DNA from: Pseudomonadota bacterium
Lineage (GTDB): Bacteria > Pseudomonadota > Alphaproteobacteria > Sneathiellales > Sneathiellaceae
Direction: 5' to 3'
DNA length: 64,000 nt
NCBI GenBank assembly: GCA_024743055.1
Contig: JANSXH010000017.1
Span: 16,592-80,591 of the forward strand
Below the pieces are notes generated by a model. It worked only from the letters and a program-made list of their open reading frames with translations. It had not been told where the DNA came from and searched no databases. Position numbers and translations under genes: made by a program. Shown here in pieces: positions 1-9,282 of the stretch (positions are counted from its first letter, which is position 1; each line of letters starts with the position of its first letter).

Positions 1-491
1 TTGCGTGTTTCGTCAACCAGTGGTTTGACAAAGGAAGGGGCCTGGTCCCAAGGGAAGAGAATCCAGGTATCCTGACTGACTTCTGTAATAAACGTGTCGA
101 CCTGATCCCGACCTTTGGGCTTTGCATAAAGGGTGGCGAAATGGGCATTCGGCATCATCTTGCGAACATGCTTTGCAGTAATGCCGCTATCGACCAGGTC
201 GTCTACAATCAGCCAACCTTTGCCGCCATCCGGAAGTTGCAGGTCTTTTACAAGATTTACCTCGCCGACGCTTTTATCGTCCCGATAGGCCGAAATACAA
301 ACTGTCTCGATATGACGGATATCAAGTTCTCGAGCAACAATTGCAGAAGGGACCAAACCACCGCGTGTGACGGCAACGACCCCTTCAAATGGTCTCAGAT
401 CCATTAGTCGCCAGGCCAGGGCTCTTCCATTTCGGTGAAGCTCTTCCCAGGAAACTGGAAAATATTTTGTATAGCCTGCGGCCTCGGTCAT
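1..491 (-). CDS. gpt: Xanthine phosphoribosyltransferase, 3' end outside the window
   Basis: Salvages xanthine and guanine by transferring them to PRPP to give XMP and GMP in the cytoplasm. Translating the minus strand from the ATG at 491 gives an open frame of about 163 codons that runs off the left edge, so the stop is not visible. Family marks seen: a VVAVTRGGL-type segment near residue 40, and the PRPP-binding acidic motif LIVDDLVDSG near residue 95, which defines type I phosphoribosyltransferases. The start has a good ribosome site (AGGAGA, 5 bases upstream). Bacterial Gpt proteins are about 150-170 residues long, so little should be missing. Xanthine preference over hypoxanthine is inferred from overall resemblance. 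No operon partner is visible. Confidence 0.88.
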   Translation of the reverse strand, partial: MTEAAGYTKYFPVSWEELHRNGRALAWRLMDLRPFEGVVAVTRGGLVPSAIVARELDIRHIETVCISAYRDDKSVGEVNLVKDLQLPDGGKGWLIVDDLVDSGITAKHVRKMMPNAHFATLYAKPKGRDQVDTFITEVSQDTWILFPWDQAPSFVKPLVDETR

Positions 492-617
492 TTTTATCTC
501 CTAAAGTGATTTGGGAGACGTTTTTAAACTGACGCGCGCGAGATGAAAAGCCCCGTTTTGATGGGATGCCGGGTTGGTTGGCTTTTAACCGGTATTGATT
601 TCAGGTAAGCTTGTCGA

Positions 618-872
618 ATGAATTCCAGAACACCGACGAATGCGCAGCTTAAGTATCTCCGTCTGGGACGATATCAGCCGGGCGGAAAGTTACCGCTGTT
701 TGACCCAAATGGACAGCAGATCAGCGCAACGACAATCCGAAGCTGTATCCGCAAAGGATGGGCGAAGCAATGGTTTCGAAACCCGATCAAATCGGATTGG
801 CTTGTCTGCAAGCTCACTGAAGAAGGAATCCGCATTGTTGATCGTCATCCAAACCGTCTTAGTAAAGGCTAA
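618..872 (+). CDS. Small conserved-looking hypothetical protein, possible winged helix
   Basis: An 84-residue protein of unknown function. It has no signal peptide or membrane segment. The middle (LPLFDPNGQQ, then SATTIRSCIRKGW) and the end (WLVCKLTEEGIRIV) read like a small winged-helix fold: a helix pair, then a hydrophobic strand and a TEEG turn, as in many tiny DNA-binding proteins. That reading is inference only. The ATG has a weak Shine-Dalgarno sequence (CAGGTAAG). An overlapping frame at 640-924 is less protein-like. The gene stands alone between gpt (opposite strand) and nnrU. Confidence 0.6.
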   Translation: MNSRTPTNAQLKYLRLGRYQPGGKLPLFDPNGQQISATTIRSCIRKGWAKQWFRNPIKSDWLVCKLTEEGIRIVDRHPNRLSKG

Positions 873-996
873 ACCCATTCCTGAGAATGTGATGGCGGTC
901 TCATTGAACGGTAAATGCCGGTAAAAGAAGCTTTTCTTTCTCACAATGCCGTGACACACTTTGCGTTCCTTTAATTAGAAAAGGCGTCTGCACAAT

Positions 997-1695
997 ATGA
1001 CTGGCTCCGTAACTTTTCTTGTTCTGGCAATCCTCGCATTTCTTGCAATTCACATCATTCCATCCAGTTTTCTGCGGGAGAAGATGGTCAGTCGAATAGG
1101 AGAGGGAGGCTATATGGCCTTCTTCAATATCCTTTCTCTAGCCGTCTTCATATGGGTGATTTTTGCTTATAAAGATGCTCCGGCAGGCGATTTTTTATGG
1201 GATACCGGAAATGCAGGCCGCTATCTTGGTATCGTTCTAATGGTTGTCGCCTCCATCTTTTTCGTCGGCGCTTTTACCGGTCCAAACCCAACAGCGGCCG
1301 GTGCCGCTAAACTGGTTGATAAGGAATTCGCTTATACAGGGATAAATGCCATTACCCGGCATCCTCTGATGTGGGCCATCACTCTCTGGGCGATAACCCA
1401 TCTCATTAACCGCGGAGATACAACTTCGGTGATTTTTTTCGGTGGACTTGGCATTCTGTCTCTTGCCGGGACTTTCCTGATCGATGCCAAGAAGCAGAAA
1501 CAGATGAAGGAAGACTGGGACCGCTACGCTGCCCGCACTTCCAACATCCCGTTTCAAGCCCTCATGCAGGGCCGCGCGTCATTTTCGATAAAAACTCTGT
1601 GGTGGCGGGTTTTGCTAGGGTTTGTGCTGTTTCTTGTTCTCTTCGCTTTTCACAGCACTGTAATAGGCGTCTCGCCGGCGCCGATATCTGGTTAG
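997..1695 (+). CDS. nnrU: NnrU family membrane protein
   Basis: A 232-residue integral membrane protein of the NnrU family. NnrU was named for its place in nitrite/nitric oxide reduction clusters, but it is widespread in alphaproteobacteria without denitrification genes and its biochemistry is unsettled. It is distantly related to isoprenylcysteine methyltransferase-like membrane proteins. Five or six hydrophobic segments are visible: residues 3-22, 40-58, 75-95, 125-140, 147-165 and a C-terminal one at about 205-225. The family-typical NAITRHPLMWAI sequence lies near residue 115 and WDRYAARTSNIPF near residue 175. No nitrite or NO reductase genes are adjacent, so a role in denitrification is not supported by context. 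The ATG start is consistent with the hydrophobic N terminus. Confidence 0.87.
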   Translation: MTGSVTFLVLAILAFLAIHIIPSSFLREKMVSRIGEGGYMAFFNILSLAVFIWVIFAYKDAPAGDFLWDTGNAGRYLGIVLMVVASIFFVGAFTGPNPTAAGAAKLVDKEFAYTGINAITRHPLMWAITLWAITHLINRGDTTSVIFFGGLGILSLAGTFLIDAKKQKQMKEDWDRYAARTSNIPFQALMQGRASFSIKTLWWRVLLGFVLFLVLFAFHSTVIGVSPAPISG

Positions 1696-1701
1696 GAAAG
1701 G

Positions 1702-2163
1702 CTAGAGTTGAAGGACAGCGCAGGTGGTGTTGCCAGTTGCATAAATTTTCCCGTCTTCGCCGATCAGTTTTGCTTCTGCCGTTGCAATTCGTCTGCCTTT
1801 ATGAACGACTTCGCCAGTAGCGGTCACTTTGCCCATGCCTGGTTTCATGGCCCGCAAATACTTAATATTGAGATCGACCGTCGTATAGGTTTCCCCAGGC
1901 TCAATAACCGAGTGAACACTGCAGCCAAGGGCGGAATCAAGCAACGTTGCGGCATAGCCACCATGGACAGCACCAAGGGGATTAAGATGATTCTCGTTCG
2001 GAACGCCGTGAAATGATACCCTGCCGTGAGCAATTTCACCGAGGGTGAATTCCAGGGTTTTGCCGATAGGGGGGGTCAGTTTATTGTCGACCATCATCTG
2101 TAGCTGCTGCAAGCCACTCATCTCCTTAAGTGCCTCTTTAAAATCGGTTTGGTGCAAAGTCAT
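1702..2163 (-). CDS. PaaI-family hotdog thioesterase
   Basis: A 153-residue acyl-CoA thioesterase of the PaaI/YdiI hotdog type, likely cytoplasmic. The signature is the segment HLNPLGAVHGGYAATLLDSA (about residues 60-79): the HGG turn and the following Asp on the hotdog helix are the usual catalytic region. The later TVDLNIKYLRAMKPG strand and the GRRIATAEAKL strand complete the fold. I chose the ATG at 2163, which gives normal family length; an in-frame upstream start at 2217 would add 18 unlike residues. The LysR gene at 2270 is divergent and could regulate it. The natural acyl-CoA substrate cannot be told from sequence. Confidence 0.85.
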   Translation of the reverse strand: MTLHQTDFKEALKEMSGLQQLQMMVDNKLTPPIGKTLEFTLGEIAHGRVSFHGVPNENHLNPLGAVHGGYAATLLDSALGCSVHSVIEPGETYTTVDLNIKYLRAMKPGMGKVTATGEVVHKGRRIATAEAKLIGEDGKIYATGNTTCAVLQL

Positions 2164-2269
2164 CTCTGATCCAGTTCTATTTGTACGCTGATATACCGCT
2201 AAGATAGGAATTTTCATCCAAACAAAAATATGCTAAATATGAATATTGCCTATAAATAAATGAATAGAT

Positions 2270-3166
2270 ATGTCCTGGGATCATTATCGATATTTTCTTG
2301 CTGTTGCCGAAACAGGCAGCTTATCGGCTGCCGCACGGCAACTGGCTGTATCGCAGCCAACTGTAGGTCGTCAAATCAGTGAACTCGAAGACAAATTGGA
2401 AGCCCGCTTATTCGAGCGGGCGTCTCACGGATATATGTTGACGTCTGCCGGGCGCCAGATTCTGGAGAAAATAGAACAAGCCTCGTCGGCCTTTCAGGAC
2501 GTGGAGCGACAAGTGCGGGGGATGGACAAGGCGCTATCCGGTCGTATCCGTATATCGGCAACAGAAGGCCTTGGTAGCTATTGGTTGACGCCAGCCCTGA
2601 GTGAATTTCACGCGGCCTATCCAAGCATCAGTTTTGAATTGTTGCTCAATATATCTCTCGTAAACATGCGAAACCGAGAAGCTGATATCGCCTTGAGACT
2701 CGCAAATCCAAGGGTTTCGGATTTGATCGGTCGTAAGCTGGGTAAAATCGGTTTCGGCCTATATGGGGCGGATAACTACTTTGACAAAAAAGGTGTTCCA
2801 GCCAGTATGTCAGATCTTGTCCAGCATGATTTTGTCGGTTGGCGGGAGGGGGCAGAGGAATTAGATGTTTCCACGGCCCTTAACAGAATTGCGAAGGGCG
2901 GACAGATAACCATTCGCTGCAATACAGTGGCGGCCCAGATTTCGGCCGTCAGCTCTGGAATGGGTCTGTTTTTAGCGCCTCACTACATGGTTCCACAAGA
3001 TGGTCGTTTTATGCGCTTGCTGACAGAAGAAGTGGATCATCGCATAGATATCTGGCTACTTACACACCGGGATCTGGTTAACACACAGAGGGTCAGAACC
3101 CTCCTAGACTTCGTTTACGAGAAATTTCGACAGGATAAGGAAATGCTGGAATACGGTTTTTCCTGA
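2270..3166 (+). CDS. LysR-type transcriptional regulator
   Basis: A 298-residue LysR regulator. The N-terminal winged helix-turn-helix covers residues 1-60 (FLAVAETGSLSAAARQLAVS, then QPTVGRQISELE), followed by the linker helix and a periplasmic-binding-like effector domain from about residue 90. It is divergent from the thioesterase gene with about 100 bases between the chosen starts, the usual arrangement for a LysR protein and its target. The effector is unknown. The ATG lies directly at the HTH start (MSWDHYRYFLAV), as normal for the family. The 3' end is 2 bases from the end of the convergent phosphate transporter gene. Confidence 0.9.
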   Translation: MSWDHYRYFLAVAETGSLSAAARQLAVSQPTVGRQISELEDKLEARLFERASHGYMLTSAGRQILEKIEQASSAFQDVERQVRGMDKALSGRIRISATEGLGSYWLTPALSEFHAAYPSISFELLLNISLVNMRNREADIALRLANPRVSDLIGRKLGKIGFGLYGADNYFDKKGVPASMSDLVQHDFVGWREGAEELDVSTALNRIAKGGQITIRCNTVAAQISAVSSGMGLFLAPHYMVPQDGRFMRLLTEEVDHRIDIWLLTHRDLVNTQRVRTLLDFVYEKFRQDKEMLEYGFS

Positions 3167-3168
3167 CA

Positions 3169-4659
3169 TCAGGTAAAGAAATGTGAAATGAGGAAGAATA
3201 GACCGGCTGCAAGTAGGGCGGCACAGGGGACTGTTATTATCCAGGCAGCGATAATAGTTAAAAAGTGGGAACGACGTACCAGCTTCTTGCGGCGATTTAC
3301 AGCGGGCTCCTCTTCCTCTAGAGGAAGATTGCTCTCAGGATGAATTTTTTGCAGGCGATTGGTTGAGCGATAGGCACGGGCTCGACGTTCCGTATCCCAC
3401 TCTCGAAAAAATCCGACACCAAAAACGGCTCCTACAGCAATGTGAGTGGAACTAACTGGTAGGCCGAGGGCAGATGCAATGAGAACTGTGATACCTGCAG
3501 ATAAGGCCACACAATAGGCTCGCATGGGGTTCATTTTGGTTATCTGCTCGCCAACGGTTCGGATGAGTTTAGGGCCGAACAAGAACAGGCCAGCGCTCAG
3601 CCCAATGGCGCCGATGACCATGACCCAGAGCGGGATCCCAACTTTGGCATCAATTGCCCCGGAAGTTGAAGTGCTGACAATCGCTGCAAGAGGGCCAACG
3701 GCGTTGGCGACATCATTTGCACCATGGGCAAAGGACAGAAGCGCTGCCGAACAGATTAAGGGGATTGTAAAAAGGGTTCGGATGGACTTGTTGCGGTTCT
3801 CCATGCCCACGGCAGCTTTCTTAACAATGGGGCGGACGATAGCCAGGGCTAGAAGAAAAAAGCCAAAGGACATCAGGCCGATCGTCACGAAGTCCGGCTT
3901 CCAGATTTTCTTCAGACCCTTCATGATCAGATAGGCGGAGAAAACACCTGTCATAACGGCGACCAGAAGAGGGACCCAGCGCGTGGCAGCTGCGACTTTA
4001 TCTTCCTTGTAGATAATATTGAATTTGATGAATGCCAGGAACGCGGCAGCGATCACGCCGCCCATGACCGGAGAGATAACCCAGCTTGCGGCGATGGCGC
4101 TCATGGTTTGCCAGTTGACCACACCAAAGCCGGCAGCTGCGATTCCTGCTCCCATGACCCCACCGACAACGGCATGTGTTGTGGAAACGGGGGCGCCGAT
4201 CCAGGTGGCGATATTGACCCACAAAGCTGCCGCAAACAGCGCCGACATCATCGCCCAGATGAAGACCTCTCCACTTGCCATGGAATTGGGGTCGATTATC
4301 CCTTTCTTGATAGTGCTGACGACATCCCCGCCTGCCAAAACCGCCCCTGCAGCTTCAAATATTGCCGCAATGATAAGGGCGCCGACCATGGTCAATGCCC
4401 GGGATCCAACAGCAGGGCCGACATTGTTGGCTACATCATTGGCGCCGATATTCAGCGCCATGTAGCCACCAATAATCGCAGCAATGATGATCAATGTGGA
4501 ATGTTCGCTAGTATCGACGATGCTGGCAGAAAAAGCCCAGACGATTAGAAGAAAAAGGGCGGCTAGCCCAAGGGCTCGATAGCGTGTAGTTGCAGACCCG
4601 GCTTGAGTCTCAATTTGCCCTATGCGGTCCAGATCCTTGTCGAGTGTTTGTTTTACCAT
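3169..4659 (-). CDS. pit: Inorganic phosphate transporter, PiT family
   Basis: A 496-residue low-affinity phosphate (metal-phosphate:H+ symport) permease of the inner membrane. Both PHO4 half-signatures are visible: GANDVANNVGPAVGSRA near residue 70 and HGANDVANAVGPLAAI near residue 310. They reflect the internal duplication of the family. About ten to twelve hydrophobic segments are present, with a charged cytoplasmic loop around residues 420-455. I chose the ATG at 4659 because the N terminus VKQTLDKDLDRIG fits the amphipathic start seen in this subfamily; a TTG at 4686 would add nine residues. No phoU or pho regulator lies next to it. Confidence 0.92.
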   Translation of the reverse strand: MVKQTLDKDLDRIGQIETQAGSATTRYRALGLAALFLLIVWAFSASIVDTSEHSTLIIIAAIIGGYMALNIGANDVANNVGPAVGSRALTMVGALIIAAIFEAAGAVLAGGDVVSTIKKGIIDPNSMASGEVFIWAMMSALFAAALWVNIATWIGAPVSTTHAVVGGVMGAGIAAAGFGVVNWQTMSAIAASWVISPVMGGVIAAAFLAFIKFNIIYKEDKVAAATRWVPLLVAVMTGVFSAYLIMKGLKKIWKPDFVTIGLMSFGFFLLALAIVRPIVKKAAVGMENRNKSIRTLFTIPLICSAALLSFAHGANDVANAVGPLAAIVSTSTSGAIDAKVGIPLWVMVIGAIGLSAGLFLFGPKLIRTVGEQITKMNPMRAYCVALSAGITVLIASALGLPVSSTHIAVGAVFGVGFFREWDTERRARAYRSTNRLQKIHPESNLPLEEEEPAVNRRKKLVRRSHFLTIIAAWIITVPCAALLAAGLFFLISHFFT

Positions 4660-4857
4660 CGGGGCCGCCGCACAAATTGAGAGCAAGATTTAAACTGTCA
4701 CAAAACTGTCATGATTTCTAATTCAGTTATCGGAAGAATGAAAGAGCGTTGTTTGTAATCACAATCAAGAATAGCGATTTTGATTACTTTTATTCGAAGA
4801 CAAGCTTGTGTTAGGGTTTGTTCACGGCGCTTGATGCAGAAGATTGAGGATACAAAA

Positions 4858-6033
4858 ATGAAAATATTGCCCGAGCTCAAAGAAATTCATGACGAGATGA
4901 CCGAATGGCGTCATCGGATCCATAAACACCCGGAAACAGCGTTTGAAGAGTATGAGACATCTGACTTTGTCGCAGAAAAGTTGGAGAGTTTCGGCATAGA
5001 GGTACATCGAGGTTTGGCTAAGACCGGCGTCGTTGGTACCTTGACGAGCGGGAGTGGAAACCGGGCAATTGGTCTTCGTGCAGATATGGATGCTCTCGAT
5101 TTGCAGGAGCTGAACGAATTTGAGCACCGCTCTCAGGTCGATGGGAAAATGCATGGTTGCGGCCATGATGGACACACGGTGATGCTGCTTGGGGCAGCAA
5201 AACATCTCGCGAAAACCAAAAATTTTGATGGCACGGTTAGGTTTATTTTCCAGCCTGCTGAAGAAAACGTGGCCGGTGGTCGTGTGATGATCAAAGATGG
5301 GCTGTTCGAACAATTCCCTGTCGATAGCGTCTATGGAATGCATAATATGCCAGGGCATGATGTCGGAACTTTTGCCGTACGCAAAGGCCCGATCATGGCA
5401 TCAGCAGATTTCTTTGAAGCCAAGATCACCGGTAATGGAGGGCACGGCGCCTTTCCACATCTGGCGACAGATCCGATCCTCATCTCTGCTGAAATTATCC
5501 AGGCCTGGCAGAGTATTGTCAGCCGTAATACGGATCCATTGCATTCTGCCGTTATCACCGTAGCCCAGATTCATGGAGGACATACTGGAAATGTGATCCC
5601 GGCAGACGTGACAATGAGCGGAACGACCCGGGCCTTTGATCCTGATATCCAGGATATGATTGAAAACCGCATGCGCCAGATTGCCGTCGGTATTGCCGAA
5701 GCCCATGGGGCTACGGCTGAGTTCATCTATGATCGTCGCTATGCGCCTACGATCAATACTGCGGATGAGACAGATGAAGCGATTGCCGCAGCGCTGGATC
5801 TTGTCGGGGATGAGGCTGTAAACAAGAATGTCACTCCGGTTATGGGCGCTGAAGACTTTTCCTGGATGCTAAGAGAACGGCCCGGTTGCTATATTATGAT
5901 AGCAAATGGTAGCGGAGAAGGCAGCTGCCATGTTCATAATCCGAACTACGATTTTAACGATGAGATCCTGCCGCTTGGGGCCAATTATTGGGTCAATTTG
6001 ACAGAACGGATTCTTGAGAGGGACGGAGCCTGA
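4858..6033 (+). CDS. M20 family amidohydrolase (hippurate hydrolase type)
   Basis: A 391-residue metal-dependent amidohydrolase of peptidase family M20D, which removes acyl groups from N-acyl amino acids or related amides. Metal and catalytic motifs are all visible: RADMDALDLQE near residue 75, HGCGHDGHTVMLLGAA near residue 100, the PAEE pair near residue 133 and GAEDFSW near residue 340. The lid/dimerisation domain fills about residues 180-290. The ATG at 4858 is preceded by TTGAGGA at good distance; the longer in-frame start at 4780 lacks a ribosome site. It stands alone after a 200-base gap. The exact substrate is not predictable; hippurate hydrolase is the usual label for close relatives. 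Confidence 0.9.
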   Translation: MKILPELKEIHDEMTEWRHRIHKHPETAFEEYETSDFVAEKLESFGIEVHRGLAKTGVVGTLTSGSGNRAIGLRADMDALDLQELNEFEHRSQVDGKMHGCGHDGHTVMLLGAAKHLAKTKNFDGTVRFIFQPAEENVAGGRVMIKDGLFEQFPVDSVYGMHNMPGHDVGTFAVRKGPIMASADFFEAKITGNGGHGAFPHLATDPILISAEIIQAWQSIVSRNTDPLHSAVITVAQIHGGHTGNVIPADVTMSGTTRAFDPDIQDMIENRMRQIAVGIAEAHGATAEFIYDRRYAPTINTADETDEAIAAALDLVGDEAVNKNVTPVMGAEDFSWMLRERPGCYIMIANGSGEGSCHVHNPNYDFNDEILPLGANYWVNLTERILERDGA

Positions 6034-6185
6034 AGTCTGTGATCATTATACAATAATACCCATATGCCTCACTTTTTCGTGACGACGATTACAATATAAG
6101 ACGAAATTGGTTGGTATTAGTCGTTGCGAATACACAAATTGGGTATGATAATCGACCTTAACACTGGGGGGAAATTGAAGGTGTA

Positions 6186-7046
6186 ATGAGTATGCGTGTG
6201 AAATTCTGGGGAGTTCGTGGGTCCATCGCGACACCCTCTGCAGATCATATGAAATATGGTGGCAATACTTCGTGCGTAGAAGTTAATGTCAATGATCGCA
6301 TCATAATTCTTGATGCAGGGACGGGGGTCCGCTTGCTCGGCAACTGTCTTTTGCAGCGCAATCTCAAAGATTATCTTTTCCTTCAATCCCACACCCATTG
6401 GGACCACATAAATGGATTTCCGTTTTTTGGCCCCGTTTACCAGGACAATGTCAATATCAAGATCATGGCTGGTCATCTCAGTGAATGTGGCGGCATAGAA
6501 AAAGTCCTTTCCTCTCAGATGTGCCAGCCGACTTTCCCGGTTCCTTTCTCTGAGCTTGCAGCAAATTTAAGCTTTACTGATTTTAAATCTGGTGATTCTT
6601 TCTCTCTTGGAGATGGGATAGAGGTGCGGACGGCTCCCCTGAAACATCCTGACGGCGGAACGGGATATCGTATTGATTTTGAGGGCAGCAGCCTCTGTTA
6701 TGTGACGGACACAGAACATGTCATTGGCAAGCCTGACGAAGATATTCTCGAATTGATCGAGGGGGCAGATCTGGTTATTTATGATTCGACCTATACCGAT
6801 GAAGAGTACCCGCAGTTTGCCGGTTGGGGCCATTCCACTTGGCAAGAAGGCGTTCGTCTTTGTAAAGCTGCTAACGTAGGACAATTGGCCATTTTCCATC
6901 ATGATCCGTCTCATGATGATGCATTCATGGATACAGTTGCCCGAGAAGCGTTCAAGGCTTGGCCCAATGCATTTGTTGCTCGCGAAGGCATGACTGTTGA
7001 AGTCGCTAAGGCAAATGTTCAGGAAAAGATTTCCGTCGCATTTTGA
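6186..7046 (+). CDS. MBL-fold metallo-hydrolase
   Basis: A 286-residue hydrolase of the metallo-beta-lactamase fold. It starts at the first strand (RVKFWGVRGSIATP), followed by the metal motif SHTHWDHINGFPFF near residue 65. Later ligands appear as TDTEH near residue 175, a STYTDEEY segment and GHSTWQEG near residue 220, ending in FHHDPSHDD near residue 240. This pattern resembles cAMP phosphodiesterase-like and phosphodiesterase/RNase Z-like members rather than lactamases. The HxHxD motif reads HTHWDH, intact. The actual substrate, perhaps a phosphodiester, is inference. It is a single gene convergent with the following LysR gene. Confidence 0.88.
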   Translation: MSMRVKFWGVRGSIATPSADHMKYGGNTSCVEVNVNDRIIILDAGTGVRLLGNCLLQRNLKDYLFLQSHTHWDHINGFPFFGPVYQDNVNIKIMAGHLSECGGIEKVLSSQMCQPTFPVPFSELAANLSFTDFKSGDSFSLGDGIEVRTAPLKHPDGGTGYRIDFEGSSLCYVTDTEHVIGKPDEDILELIEGADLVIYDSTYTDEEYPQFAGWGHSTWQEGVRLCKAANVGQLAIFHHDPSHDDAFMDTVAREAFKAWPNAFVAREGMTVEVAKANVQEKISVAF

Positions 7047-7057
7047 GACCTTCGAAT

Positions 7058-7924
7058 TTATTCCAGAGTTTGCTTTATCAACCTGTAAAAGGATGAGATT
7101 ACCCTCAATCCTTTATTGTCATTTAGAAAGGTAACATAGTTTTTCGAGGTCAGTTTTTTACCTTCGATCTCAATAAGATGAATTCGACTATCGCCGGATA
7201 CTTCTTTTTCCGAAAGGAATGCGACACCCATATTATTGGCAACGGCCTCCCGTCCTACTTCTTTACTTTCCATGACGATTGTCTTTTCTTTACACAATCC
7301 AAATTGATTGAACCAGGGATTGGAGTCTGCTGTAGCGTCTCCTTCGCAACGCGACAGTATAATTTTTAGCTTCTTGAGCTCTGTCGGTGCGATAGAATAC
7401 CGGGACCGCCAGGGATGATTATGGGATACAGCAAGTTTAACTGGATCTTCAATGAGCTTGTGACTAAACAATCGGGAATGCTTTGGTTGTTGCTGTAAAA
7501 AACCGATATCAAATCTACAATCTAGAATGTACTCCTCTATTTTTCTTGGCTCTGCAAGGTGAAAGGTTAAATCTATCGCAGGGTATTTGTCACTGAACCG
7601 GGAAACGAATGGTAATGTGTTGAGAGAGGAGGCAGCAACTATTTTAAGCCGACCGGCGTCCAGATTTTCAAGAGAGGATAGGAGGCTATGCGCTTCTTCT
7701 TCCAAACTAAAAATGCGGGTTGATAATCTTAACAACGCGGCTCCGGAAGACGTTATTTCAATTCGACGGCCCTTCCTGTTGAATAGCTTTGTATTATATC
7801 TTCGTTCCAATGCCAGAACTTGGAGAGTTAACGCCGGTTGAGTCAGGCCGAGTGCTTGAGCTGCTGATGTAAACCCGCCATTTTGAGCAACAGCATGGAA
7901 TGCTCTTAATTGTGCATGGTTCAT
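7058..7924 (-). CDS. LysR-type transcriptional regulator
   Basis: A 288-residue LysR regulator. The HTH is at residues 1-60 (AQLRAFHAVAQNGGFTSAAQ, then LTQPALTLQVLALERRY). The effector-binding domain starts near residue 90 (GRLKIVAASSLNTLPFV). Codon use is somewhat more AT-rich than in the surrounding genes. The upstream 259-base gap to the next gene is AT-rich and could carry its own promoter; the neighbour at 8184 is divergent but looks functionally unrelated. The effector and the regulon are unknown. Confidence 0.88.
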   Translation of the reverse strand: MNHAQLRAFHAVAQNGGFTSAAQALGLTQPALTLQVLALERRYNTKLFNRKGRRIEITSSGAALLRLSTRIFSLEEEAHSLLSSLENLDAGRLKIVAASSLNTLPFVSRFSDKYPAIDLTFHLAEPRKIEEYILDCRFDIGFLQQQPKHSRLFSHKLIEDPVKLAVSHNHPWRSRYSIAPTELKKLKIILSRCEGDATADSNPWFNQFGLCKEKTIVMESKEVGREAVANNMGVAFLSEKEVSGDSRIHLIEIEGKKLTSKNYVTFLNDNKGLRVISSFYRLIKQTLE

Positions 7925-8183
7925 ATTCTATTCAATCCATCTTCAGAATATGGTTTCGCAAAGTAAATTCTCGGAATTAGTGTATTGATGTTCATTTATA
8001 TACGGGTAAGTTATGGAAACTCCCTTGTCAATTGATATATTAAGTATTAATACATCTTATAGTAGAAATTCCTGCGATAAGTTTATTTGATGTCTTATTG
8101 ATTGCCCTATGCTCAGCAGATATTGTACTTCTGTATTCTCCACCCGTATTGGCAATAAAAAGCAAGAATAAAAGGACCGAACT

Positions 8184-8738
8184 GTGGATATCACCTTATA
8201 CCTCGTGAGGCATGGCGAAGCGGCAGGTGCCTGGGATGAAACCGCTGATCCTGGGTTAAGTACCCTCGGTCACCAACAGGCGGAGAGCCTGGCTGAACAG
8301 CTACATGCAGAAATTTCGCCGCTTCCAATTTACTCTAGCCCATTGATGAGGACCCGAGAAACCTCCTCTCCGCTAGAACGCCTTTGGAGCCGTCAGGCGG
8401 AAGTTGTTCCTCGCCTGTCTGAGGTTCCCTCTACAGGGATAGATTTCAAGGACCGACGTAAATGGCTGACGACCGTACTACAACGATCTTGGCCCGAACA
8501 GACAGACTTTCTCCAAGAATGGCGCGCAGGACTAGTCGATTATGCCCGCAACATGGACCATAGCGCCGTATTCATTACTCATTTTGTTGTTATCAACAGC
8601 CTCGTCGGAGCTGCAGAAAAAAGTGATCAGGTTCTTGTGTTCCGTCCGGATCACTGCTCAGTTACGAAGATCAAGGTATCAAGCGGCGAGTTGAGCCTCA
8701 TTGAAAAAGGATCAGAAGCTGTTACAGTTGTGAAATAA
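8184..8738 (+). CDS. Histidine phosphatase (SixA-like)
   Basis: A 184-residue phosphatase of the histidine phosphatase (phosphoglycerate mutase-like) superfamily. The catalytic RHG motif lies at residues 9-11 (LYLVRHGEAAGAWD), with the second catalytic histidine in FITHFVVINSLVG near residue 133 and the SSPLMRTRET segment near residue 52. Short two-subdomain members like this include SixA, which dephosphorylates phosphohistidine; the exact substrate here is unknown. The start is GTG, with AAAGGA about 7 bases upstream. A MarR-type regulator follows on the same strand after 48 bases. Confidence 0.83.
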   Translation: MDITLYLVRHGEAAGAWDETADPGLSTLGHQQAESLAEQLHAEISPLPIYSSPLMRTRETSSPLERLWSRQAEVVPRLSEVPSTGIDFKDRRKWLTTVLQRSWPEQTDFLQEWRAGLVDYARNMDHSAVFITHFVVINSLVGAAEKSDQVLVFRPDHCSVTKIKVSSGELSLIEKGSEAVTVVK

Positions 8739-8786
8739 CTAGAATATGAATTCTGGTCAAAGCTGATTGGCGGATTTTTGGCGAAA

Positions 8787-9254
8787 ATGAAACAAGACAC
8801 AGAAGACTCCACTCCAGTGTGCGAATCCCTTGAAAAAGTCGGCGAATATCGGGTTGAGGCGCAAATTGGTCATTTACTAAGGCGGGCGCATCAACGGGCA
8901 AGTTCTATCTTTCAGTCCCATATGGCGGATGAGCAGATCACCCCGACCCAATTTGCGGCTTTGGCTAAGCTCAAGGACGAAGGGGAATTGTCCCAAAATT
9001 ATCTGGGCCGTCTGACGGCAATGGATCCAGCAACTATCCAAGGTGTCACTCGACGGCTTATGGACAGAGGCTTGCTTCAGGCCCGGCCAGACAAGGAAGA
9101 CAGGCGCCGTATGCTCCTTTGTTTAACTGATGCGGGAGAAAAACTAGTTACTTCTCTTATTCAGCGCGGGATAGATGTTTCTGCTGAGACTCTCGCCCCT
9201 CTGACGCCGGAAGAGCAGGATGCTATTGTTCGACTATTGAAGAAACTGAGCTAA
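8787..9254 (+). CDS. MarR-family transcriptional regulator
   Basis: A 155-residue MarR regulator. The winged helix runs over about residues 45-110: TQFAALAKLKDEGELSQ, the recognition helix MDPATIQGVTRRLMDRG, and the wing QARPDKEDRRRMLLCLTDAG with the family-typical DRR. Helices at both ends form the dimer interface. I used the ATG at 8787; a TTG three codons upstream is the only alternative. It follows the phosphatase gene and could be cotranscribed. It lacks an obvious divergent target, so its regulon is unknown. Confidence 0.88.
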   Translation: MKQDTEDSTPVCESLEKVGEYRVEAQIGHLLRRAHQRASSIFQSHMADEQITPTQFAALAKLKDEGELSQNYLGRLTAMDPATIQGVTRRLMDRGLLQARPDKEDRRRMLLCLTDAGEKLVTSLIQRGIDVSAETLAPLTPEEQDAIVRLLKKLS

Positions 9255-9282
9255 GCCAACTGTTTGTAGGAGATTTGCCGAT

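Noticed and set aside
4019..4548. Two long plus-strand frames over the phosphate transporter
   Set aside because: Both are shadows of the PiT gene, which has intact family signatures on the minus strand.
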